A stretch of DNA of 7,245 bases, taken from Candidatus Poribacteria bacterium. GTDB taxonomy: Bacteria > Poribacteria > WGA-4E > WGA-3G. Location of the stretch: positions 1 through 7,245 of the forward strand of contig JAPPDN010000597.1 of NCBI GenBank assembly GCA_028824575.1, in the 5' to 3' direction. The notes beneath the pieces are model-generated. The model searched no databases. It saw only the letters and a list, made by a program, of their open reading frames with translations, and was not told where the DNA came from. Made by a program: the position numbers and the translations under genes. Shown here in pieces: positions 1 through 5,243 of this stretch (positions are counted from its first letter, which is position 1; the number at the start of each line of letters is the position of its first letter).

Positions 1-551
1 TCAAGGAAGACTTCTTCGGCGATTTTTGAGCCGATGACAGCGACACTGCTCGCAGCCTCGACCTCGTCAGCGTTGAAAAACCTGCCGCTTGAGGGATACC
101 AATTATGTGACCGGTCGTATCCAGCGGTTGAGGCGACGCTACGGGATTCCTTTGATCGTCCTTTATAATTCACGTTCCAGCCGCCCATATCGTCTTCAGC
201 GACGACATCAACAACACCACGTGCATGCTTGAGGATCTCAAAAGCATCCTCAGTTTCCAAATCCTCGGCACGGTTTCTTTTCCAGCGTCCTCTGCCGCGT
301 ACAGCTTCACCAGCCGCACGGCTCAGTGTCCCTGACTGTTTATCCCAATCGTCTTTATAGATTTCAATAATTTTTGTACCGCCGGTTCGCTCAATCTCAC
401 GCAGAACCATAGCACTTGAGCCGTCTCCGACGGATACCATGCTGACGACAGAACCGACACCGACGATGATCCCTAAAATTGTGAGGGCGGAACGGAGTGG
501 ATTTCGTCGCAAACTGGAAATGCCTAAAATGATACATTCAATGAGATTCAT
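1..551 (-). CDS. MacB/FtsX-type ABC transporter permease, N-terminal part (gene runs off the left edge)
   Basis: Reading the minus strand from the ATG at 549-551 gives 183 complete codons without a stop, and the frame is still open at base 1. The product begins MNLIECIILGISSLRRNPLR, and about half of its first 50 residues match the three complete permeases upstream. One membrane segment is visible (about residues 20-42, TILGIIVGVGSVVSMVSVGD). After it starts the MacB-type periplasmic domain, with an SxAMVLREIERTGG segment in place of the paralogues' GAKxIVLxDxxKLGG. Relative to the paralogues it carries extra residues around 67-87, before the shared R-W-x-x-x-R patch, so it is a distant member of the array. 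As in the family, it should be an inner-membrane permease subunit needing a separate ATPase. The missing part should hold the rest of the periplasmic domain and three further membrane helices. The start is supported by a good ribosome binding site and by alignment with its neighbours. Confidence 0.88.
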   Translation of the reverse strand, partial: MNLIECIILGISSLRRNPLRSALTILGIIVGVGSVVSMVSVGDGSSAMVLREIERTGGTKIIEIYKDDWDKQSGTLSRAAGEAVRGRGRWKRNRAEDLETEDAFEILKHARGVVDVVAEDDMGGWNVNYKGRSKESRSVASTAGYDRSHNWYPSSGRFFNADEVEAASSVAVIGSKIAEEVFL

Positions 552-566
552 TTATAGTTTCTCCTA
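552..566 (-). promoter_or_regulatory. Ribosome binding site overlapping the upstream stop codon (translational coupling)
   Basis: On the minus strand the sequence is TAGGAGAAACTATAA followed by ATG. The TAG (564-566) is the stop codon of the 433-residue permease gene, and the same bases begin the Shine-Dalgarno core AGGAG, which lies 9 nt before the start at 551. Ribosomes finishing the upstream gene sit on the binding site of the next one. The two genes are therefore almost certainly co-transcribed and probably translationally coupled. Confidence 0.8.
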
Positions 567-1865
567 TTCGGTACGGAGTGCTTCAATCGGTGAGAGTGCT
601 GACGCTTTTATTGCCGGATACAGCCCGAACGATATACCGATTAGTGCTGAAAAGGATACAGAAATCAATATCCACTGCGTTGAAACGACCGATGGCCATT
701 CGGGAACAATCTGGACGATTTTGACGGCGAGAAGTGCCATTCCTTCTCCAGCAAATATGCCTACCAGAACACCGATTGCACCGCCGACAGCACACATCGC
801 AACGGCTTCTATTAAGAACTGTATCAGAATGTCCGCACGTTTCGCGCCGAGTGCTTTTCGGAGACCTATCTCGCGCGTTCGCTCGGTCACAGCGACGAGC
901 ATCATGTTCATAATGCCGATGCCGCCGACGAGGAGCGAGAACCCTGCGATACTCCCGAGTGCGATTTTTATGACTTTCCCGATTTTCTCCAATTGCGCCA
1001 TACCTTCTCGCATATCCCTGAGCGAAAAGAAATCGTCTTGGTTCTTATGCCGTTTCCGCAGAACGGCTTTTACCTCTTCAATGGCTTGTGGGACCTCTTC
1101 AACGGTGTTCGCGTGGACTGAAAGCATCATAATCCTATCATTACCCGTGAAACGTTTCTGTGTTGTTGTGAGTGGGAGAAAGATCATGTCATCCAAATTC
1201 CACCCAAATCGTAGGCTTCGCCCGCGAGGTGCCATCGTTCCGACGACGGTAAACCGTTCTGTTAAGCGATTTTCTTCCTTTCGCCCGTACCGGCTATACC
1301 GATCGCCGCCTCTGCTGATCTTAATTTCTTGTCCTATCGGCGAAGCGTTACCGAATAAGGTCATCACAACCTCTGTACCTAATACACAGACTTTTGTTTC
1401 GTTTTCAATATCTTCTTCAGAAATGAACCGACCTTGCACAATGTCCCAATCCATCGCCTCTGCGAACGTGTAGTTTACGCCGTTATAGCCTGTTCGTGCT
1501 TCAGAGCCATCGGCGACTTGGACGAGGACACCTCGCCATTCTGGGATTCGCGGCACGACGACCTCCACCGATGGACATTCCGCTTCAATTGCTAACACGT
1601 CTTCAAATTCAAAGTATTCGTTGCTACGGTTCGGCATCCAACGGCTTCCAACCCGTTTGTAAGAACTGCGGTACATCGTGAACTGATTCACGCCGCCTAA
1701 TTTCTCTGCATCTTGCAGCACAATCGCCTTGGCACCGTCCCCGATAGCGATCATCGCCAGTACCGCGGCCACACCGATGATAATCCCCAGCATGGTGAGC
1801 AAGGAGCGCAACTTATTGCTGCGAATCGCAGAGACCCCAACAGATAACCCTTCAAATATACGCAT
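564..1865 (-). CDS. MacB/FtsX-type ABC transporter permease (433 aa), array copy nearest the partial gene
   Basis: Inner-membrane permease subunit of a MacB-type ABC transporter. Visible domains: a short cytoplasmic N-terminus (MRIFEGLSVG); membrane helix 1 at about residues 21-42 (LLTMLGIIIGVAAVLAMIAI); a large periplasmic domain of MacB_PCD type, about 43-298; then three helices at about 299-326, 346-378 and 396-420. Between helices 2 and 3 lies the conserved cytoplasmic segment TERTREIGLRKALGAK, typical of FtsX-like permeases and expected to contact the ATPase. The C-terminus LSPIEALRTE is also typical. There is no Walker A or ABC signature, so the ATPase is separate. It is 73% identical to the 2052-3353 product and 68% to the 3557-4858 product, with no gaps. 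The start has a strong ribosome binding site, GGAGG, six bases before the ATG. Its leader is unusually long and can fold over that site. The substrate is unknown; lipoprotein, peptide or drug export are all seen in the family. Confidence 0.93.
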   Translation of the reverse strand: MRIFEGLSVGVSAIRSNKLRSLLTMLGIIIGVAAVLAMIAIGDGAKAIVLQDAEKLGGVNQFTMYRSSYKRVGSRWMPNRSNEYFEFEDVLAIEAECPSVEVVVPRIPEWRGVLVQVADGSEARTGYNGVNYTFAEAMDWDIVQGRFISEEDIENETKVCVLGTEVVMTLFGNASPIGQEIKISRGGDRYSRYGRKEENRLTERFTVVGTMAPRGRSLRFGWNLDDMIFLPLTTTQKRFTGNDRIMMLSVHANTVEEVPQAIEEVKAVLRKRHKNQDDFFSLRDMREGMAQLEKIGKVIKIALGSIAGFSLLVGGIGIMNMMLVAVTERTREIGLRKALGAKRADILIQFLIEAVAMCAVGGAIGVLVGIFAGEGMALLAVKIVQIVPEWPSVVSTQWILISVSFSALIGISFGLYPAIKASALSPIEALRTE

Positions 1866-1867
1866 TT

Positions 1868-1962
1868 CTCGCCTCCAAATTAAGTGTGTTTCTATGCTTA
1901 ATTTTTAGACAAAGAAGGGTAAACAAAGTTCGCTTTTTTTGCAAGCATTTTTTAGAGGCGAG
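1868..1962 (-). promoter_or_regulatory. Leader with a segment complementary to the ribosome binding site of the 564-1865 gene
   Basis: In the minus-strand transcript CTCGCCTCTAAA (1951-1962) can pair with TTTGGAGGCGAG (1868-1879), which contains the Shine-Dalgarno GGAGG. The helix has 12 bp: eight Watson-Crick pairs in a row, one G-U pair, then three A-U pairs. The one imperfect position is a C-A mismatch if the plus strand were transcribed but a G-U wobble in the minus transcript. That fits an RNA structure made from this strand. The loop would be 71 nt. Such pairing would hide the ribosome binding site. It is an in-sequence observation; regulation is inferred. Confidence 0.45.
1877..1904 (-). 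promoter_or_regulatory. AT-rich hairpin directly before the Shine-Dalgarno sequence
   Basis: A perfect 8-bp inverted repeat (AAATTAAG at 1877-1884 and CTTAATTT at 1897-1904) encloses a 12-nt loop. On the minus transcript it ends at the base before GGAGG. Its 1877-1879 bases are also used by the longer helix with 1951-1953, so the two structures compete for three pairs. It lacks a following U run and so is not a terminator. Confidence 0.4.
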
Positions 1963-1993
1963 TCTGAATTGCAATTTTCATAAAACTGACCAC

Positions 1994-2025
1994 TTTATTA
2001 GACGCAATCGCTTGAAATCGGTTTA
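1994..2025 (-). promoter_or_regulatory. Promoter-like block, copy 1, before the 564-1865 gene
   Basis: On the minus strand this 32-bp block starts TAAACC (2020-2025) and has TCTAAT at 1997-2002, with 17 bp between. TCTAAT matches the sigma70 -10 consensus in five of six bases; TAAACC matches the -35 consensus in three. Related blocks precede the other two 433-residue genes. The predicted transcription start, near 1990, leaves a leader of about 125 nt. No terminator is seen between the preceding gene's stop (2052) and this block, so read-through from that gene is also likely. Confidence 0.5.
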
Positions 2026-2051
2026 GTATTCCGTATTGTGTTGGCGTGGTG

Positions 2052-3353
2052 TTATTCCGTGCGGAGTGCCTCAATCGGCGAGAGTGCCGACGCTTTTACT
2101 GCAGGATATAACCCGAACAAGATGCCGATCACAGCCGAAAATGACACGGAGATCAAGACCCATTGTGTAGAGACAACGGCGGGCCATTCGGGCACAATTT
2201 TAGCGATTTTAACGGCGAGCATCGCCATCCCCTCGCCAGCGAACATGCCCAACCCAACGCCGATTGCGCCACCGACACTGCATATCACAATGGCTTCCAT
2301 CAAGAACTGTGCCAGAATATCGAAGGGTTTAGCACCGAGAGCCTTGCGTAAGCCGATCTCGCGGGTGCGTTCACTCACGGCGACGAGCATCATGTTCATA
2401 ATGCCGATGCCACCGACGAGGAGTGAAAACCCTGCGATGCTGCCCAAGGCGATTTTAATCATCTTACTGATTTTCTCTAATTGTGCCATGCCTGAGCGCA
2501 TTTCAAAAATTCCGACGAATTTGTCGTCGCCTTTATGCCGTTTTCGGATAACGGTTTTTACCTCCTCAATCGCCTTCGGGACATCCGCGACGGTATGCGC
2601 GTAGACGACAATATCCTGAATTCGGTTATCGCCCGTGAACCGTTCTTGGACTGTAGAGATGGGTATAAAGACGAGGTTATCGTAACTCCAACCAAAACGT
2701 AGACTCCTACCTCGCGGCATCATCGTTCCGACGACCGTGAAACGTTCTGTGGAGCGTTTGCTGTCTCTGCGACCCCATCGGTCGTAACGACCGCTCCCTT
2801 TTGCGATTTTGATCTCCTGTCCCAAAGGCGACTTGTCGCCGAAGAGTTCAGTAACGACTTCTTCGCCGAGGACACAGATTTTCGTTGAATTTTCGACATC
2901 TTCGTCTGTAATAAAACGTCCCTCTTGAACATCCCAATCCATTGCGATTGGATAGGCGGCATCTACGCCGTTATAGCCTGCGCGGGTTTCGGTTCCGTCA
3001 GCGGTTTGAATTAACAACCCTTTCCAATCTGGGATTCGAGGTGTGACTGCCTTGACCGACGGACATTCGGCTTCAATCGCGAGGACATCTTCATATTCCA
3101 TGTATTCGTTGCTGCGGATGCGAATCCAGCGTCCCCCTTCTCGTTTATACGACGTGCGGTACATTGTAAACTGGTTCGCACCGCCCAATTTCTGTGCGTC
3201 TTTTAGCACGATTATCTTTGCCCCGTCACCGATAGCGATCATTGCGAGTACTGCCGCGACACCGATGATGATACCGAGCATTGTCAGCAGCGAGCGCATC
3301 TTGTTTGCTCGGATTGCGGAGAGTCCAATGGAGAGTCCTTCAATTAGACGCAT
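2052..3353 (-). CDS. MacB/FtsX-type ABC transporter permease (433 aa), middle array copy
   Basis: Second complete permease of the array, with the same architecture as its neighbours: helix 1 at about 21-42, periplasmic domain about 43-298, helices at about 299-326, 346-378 and 396-420, and the cytoplasmic segment SERTREIGLRKALGAK. It is closest to the 3557-4858 product: 338 of 433 residues are identical by my count, ungapped. Differences concentrate in residues 101-200 (33 of 100), whereas only 2 of 50 differ in 301-350. An arginine- and aromatic-rich stretch (RYDRWGRRDSKRSTER, about 189-204) is a variable surface patch in all copies. The ATG at 3351-3353 aligns exactly with the other copies, but its ribosome binding site is weaker (GGAA eight bases upstream, AGGA further off). 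A promoter-like block lies about 55 bp upstream, just beyond the terminator of the preceding gene. The gene ends with TAA. Substrate unknown. Confidence 0.93.
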   Translation of the reverse strand: MRLIEGLSIGLSAIRANKMRSLLTMLGIIIGVAAVLAMIAIGDGAKIIVLKDAQKLGGANQFTMYRTSYKREGGRWIRIRSNEYMEYEDVLAIEAECPSVKAVTPRIPDWKGLLIQTADGTETRAGYNGVDAAYPIAMDWDVQEGRFITDEDVENSTKICVLGEEVVTELFGDKSPLGQEIKIAKGSGRYDRWGRRDSKRSTERFTVVGTMMPRGRSLRFGWSYDNLVFIPISTVQERFTGDNRIQDIVVYAHTVADVPKAIEEVKTVIRKRHKGDDKFVGIFEMRSGMAQLEKISKMIKIALGSIAGFSLLVGGIGIMNMMLVAVSERTREIGLRKALGAKPFDILAQFLMEAIVICSVGGAIGVGLGMFAGEGMAMLAVKIAKIVPEWPAVVSTQWVLISVSFSAVIGILFGLYPAVKASALSPIEALRTE

Positions 3354-3408
3354 ATAATGTTTCCAAATCCTTTGAGATTATGCATTTATTGTAATCACGT
3401 TGTTTGGA

Positions 3409-3440
3409 TTAATTAGACGTAATTAAGCGAAATTGGTTTA
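3409..3440 (-). promoter_or_regulatory. Promoter-like block, copy 2, before the 2052-3353 gene
   Basis: Minus strand: TAAACC at 3435-3440, a 17-bp spacer, then TCTAAT at 3412-3417. It aligns without gaps to the block at 1994-2025 and the one at 4923-4954; 18 of 32 positions are the same in all three. It lies downstream of the terminator at 3493-3524, which is where the next gene needs a new promoter. The predicted leader is about 50 nt. Confidence 0.5.
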
Positions 3441-3492
3441 TAGGGGTTAATCTCTGATTCTGGATTAATGTGGGTTCTGGGGATGGAAAATG

Positions 3493-3524
3493 AAAAAATT
3501 AAGGCACGCTTTCCGAGCGCGCCT
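3493..3524 (-). terminator. Intrinsic terminator of the 3557-4858 permease gene
   Basis: In the minus transcript AGGCGCGC (3517-3524) pairs with GCGUGCCU (3502-3509) around a 7-nt loop, giving an 8-bp, mostly G-C stem with one G-U pair. It is followed at once by UAAUUUUUU (3493-3501). On the plus strand the G-U position would be an A-C mismatch and no U run follows, so the terminator is directed to the minus strand. It starts about 32 bp after the stop codon at 3557. Confidence 0.8.
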
Positions 3525-3556
3525 ACGAGAACAGTTGTTACTTGGATGGTCTGCGT

Positions 3557-4858
3557 TTAGTCTGTGCGTAGTGCTTCCTTAGGTGGAAGCATAGAGGCTT
3601 TTATGGCTGGATACAGTCCAAAAAAGATACCAATTGCTGCGGAGAACGATACGGAGATCAGTACCCACTCCATAGAGACAACAGCGGGCCATTCAGGCAC
3701 GATTTTAGCGATTTTGACAGCGATCATCGCCATGCCTTCGCCAGCAAAGATGCCTAACCCAACACCGATTGCACCTCCGATACCACACATTGTTACTGCT
3801 TCCATTAGGAACTGTGCCAAAATATCGAAGGGTTTAGCACCGAGAGCCTTCCGCAAGCCGATCTCGCGTGTACGCTCAGTGACGGCGACTAACATCATAT
3901 TCATAATACCGATACCGCCGACGAGGAGCGAGAACCCGGCGATGCTGCCTAAGGCGACTTTAATCACCTTGCTGATTTTCTCTAACTGTGCCATACCCGA
4001 ACGCATCGCCCGAATTCTAACGAAGTCATCTTGATCTCTATGTCGTTTTCTGATGACTGTTCTCACTTCTTCAATGGCTTTCGGGATAACGTCAACAGTG
4101 TTGGCGAAAACCATAATATCATCAATCCTATCGTTACCCGTGAAGCGTTCTTGTACGGTTGATATTGGGATAAAAGCGAGATTATCGTAACACCAGCCGA
4201 ACTGGAGACTGGTGCCCCTCTGTATCATTGTACCAACAACCGTGAGGCGTTCGGTGGATCGCCTGCTTGCCCTCCGTCCCCATTGATCGCGGTAGCGAAT
4301 CCTTTTTACAATTTTGATTTCTTGTCCGATCGGAGATTGATTACCGAACAGTTCGGTCGCGAGTTCATCTCCGAGGACACAGATTCTTGCTGCGTTTTCG
4401 ACATCTTCATCTGTAATGAAGCGTCCGGCTTTAACATCCCAATCCATTGCGGTTGTATAGGTGGCATCTACGCCGTTATAACCGGCGTAGGCTTCAGTAC
4501 CATCCGAGGCTTGAAACAGAACGCCTCTCCAGTCCGCAAGTCGAGGCGTAACTGCGCTCACGGATGGACATTCTGCCTCGATTGCCAATACATCGTTATA
4601 GTCCATGTATTCATTGCTACGGATGCGAACCCATCTATTATTTTCCCGTTTGTAGGATGTATGATAAAGGGTGATGCGTGTCGCACCACCTAACTTTTGT
4701 ACATCCTGTATTACAATTTCCTTAGCACCATCACCGATGGCGATCATTGCCAGGACCGCTGCGATACCGATGATAATCCCTAACATCGTTAATAGCGAAC
4801 GCATTTTGTGCGCTCGAATCGCAGCGACCCCAATAGATATTCCTTCAATTAAACGCAT
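3557..4858 (-). CDS. MacB/FtsX-type ABC transporter permease (433 aa), first copy of the array
   Basis: First-transcribed permease of the array. It has the same four-helix plan as the other copies: helix 1 at about 21-42, periplasmic MacB_PCD-type domain about 43-298, helices at about 299-326, 346-378 and 396-420, and the ATPase-facing TERTREIGLRKALGAK. It is 78% identical to the 2052-3353 product and 68% to the 564-1865 product. Its most divergent patch is around residues 184-199 (KRIRYRDQWGRRASRR), strongly basic. The C-terminus MLPPKEALRTD departs from the ALSPIEALRTE of the other two. The ATG at 4856-4858 has a good ribosome binding site (TAGGAG, five bases upstream). A promoter-like block lies about 64 bp upstream and a strong terminator just after the stop, so this gene may be transcribed on its own. 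It is divergent from the WD40 gene. It needs an ATPase encoded elsewhere; the substrate is unknown. Confidence 0.93.
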   Translation of the reverse strand: MRLIEGISIGVAAIRAHKMRSLLTMLGIIIGIAAVLAMIAIGDGAKEIVIQDVQKLGGATRITLYHTSYKRENNRWVRIRSNEYMDYNDVLAIEAECPSVSAVTPRLADWRGVLFQASDGTEAYAGYNGVDATYTTAMDWDVKAGRFITDEDVENAARICVLGDELATELFGNQSPIGQEIKIVKRIRYRDQWGRRASRRSTERLTVVGTMIQRGTSLQFGWCYDNLAFIPISTVQERFTGNDRIDDIMVFANTVDVIPKAIEEVRTVIRKRHRDQDDFVRIRAMRSGMAQLEKISKVIKVALGSIAGFSLLVGGIGIMNMMLVAVTERTREIGLRKALGAKPFDILAQFLMEAVTMCGIGGAIGVGLGIFAGEGMAMIAVKIAKIVPEWPAVVSMEWVLISVSFSAAIGIFFGLYPAIKASMLPPKEALRTD

Positions 4859-4922
4859 GTTTTCTCCTAAGTATTTTAACGGATCTATTGGTGTATTTTT
4901 GATATGTCATTAATAACATAGA

Positions 4923-4954
4923 GGTATTTGACTGACTTAACGGAGATAGGTTTA
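4923..4954 (-). promoter_or_regulatory. Promoter-like block, copy 3, before the 3557-4858 gene
   Basis: Minus strand: TAAACC at 4949-4954, a 17-bp spacer, then TCAAAT at 4926-4931 (four of six bases of the -10 consensus). It is the most divergent of the three related blocks but keeps TAAACC, the AT-N-TC just after it and GTC-N-AAT. The predicted leader is about 60 nt. Confidence 0.45.
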
Positions 4955-5166
4955 AGAAAGTTTCACATAAAGCGAAAAGGATTTCTTGTTTTTTTAGAGA
5001 TATGTTAGGATAGTACCAGTGATTGACCTGAAGGGAAGCTGCTGAAAATGCTCAGCATCTCGGAACCAGTTTCTCAGTTAATCTATTCGGTTCAGCATGG
5101 AATATCTGATAGGTGTGTCTCTGAATTTTTCATTTTTTAAACCTTTTTCTTCAAAATCTACCTCTT

Positions 5167-5172
5167 TATAAT
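5167..5172 (+). promoter_or_regulatory. Candidate -10 element for the WD40 gene
   Basis: TATAAT, a perfect sigma70-type -10 hexamer, lies 71 bp before the ATG. The base-pair window 17 bp upstream (TTTTTC, 5144-5149) is a poor -35, so the assignment rests mainly on the -10 and on position. A GATAAT at 5188-5193 is an alternative. Confidence 0.35.
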
Positions 5173-5243
5173 TACGACTACAGTTTAGATAATTTTAAGA
5201 TGACCAAAGGTTCCTATTAACCACCATCTAAGGAAACGCGCCA

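Larger units (their letters stand above)
564..4858 (-). repeat. Tandem array of three full-length permease paralogues
   Basis: Three genes of identical length (1302 bp each) follow one another head to tail, with spacers of 186 and 203 bp, and align end to end without an indel. Adjacent copies are most alike (78% and 73% at protein level); the outer pair is least alike (68%). That gradient fits stepwise tandem duplication. The spacers share the promoter-like blocks but are otherwise unlike each other. The divergent fourth gene at 1-551 extends the array to the left. Confidence 0.85.
4859..5243. other. Divergent intergenic region between permease array and WD40 gene
   Basis: This 385-bp AT-rich stretch separates two divergent genes and should hold both promoters. 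Towards the permease it contains the ribosome binding site (4862-4867) and the block at 4923-4954. Towards the WD40 gene it contains a perfect TATAAT at 5167-5172 and a ribosome binding site, AAGGAAA, near 5230-5236. In the middle are an 11-bp palindrome ATGCTCAGCAT (5048-5058), a direct repeat of TCAGCAT (5052-5058 and 5092-5098, 40 bp apart) and a short inverted repeat GAACC/GGTTC (5063-5067, 5089-5093). No convincing gene or RNA gene is seen. Confidence 0.5.

Noticed and set aside
439..1473. Long plus-strand open frame of 344 codons, and similar ones at 2038-2604, 3564-4034 and 4671-4913
   Set aside because: They lie opposite the permease genes and recur at matching places in each paralogue, so they are mirror frames of the real coding strand. 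The products are rich in Ser, Pro, Ile and Arg with no recognisable domain, and no convincing ribosome binding sites were seen.
1930..1962. Possible terminator of the 2052-3353 gene around the T-rich stretch at 1933-1953
   Set aside because: Local stems are only four base pairs and the U or A runs lie in the wrong place relative to them. The longer pairing involving 1951-1962 is with the ribosome binding site instead.
4882..4910. Alternative promoter for the 3557-4858 gene: ATGACA (4905-4910), 17 bp, TAGATC (4882-4887) on the minus strand
   Set aside because: The -10 is poor (three of six), and the pattern is not found before the other two copies, unlike the block at 4923-4954.
4986..5014. 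Plus-strand promoter-like pair TTGTTT (4986-4991), 17 bp, GATAGT (5009-5014)
   Set aside because: Plausible by sequence, but it would give a leader of over 220 nt for the WD40 gene, and the TATAAT at 5167 is better placed. Kept only as a possible second promoter.
5048..5140. Thirty-codon plus-strand frame beginning MLSISEPVSQ, with AAGGGAAG upstream
   Set aside because: The Shine-Dalgarno-like sequence is about 13 bases from the ATG, too far, the product resembles nothing I know, and the start coincides with a palindrome. Chance is the simpler reading.
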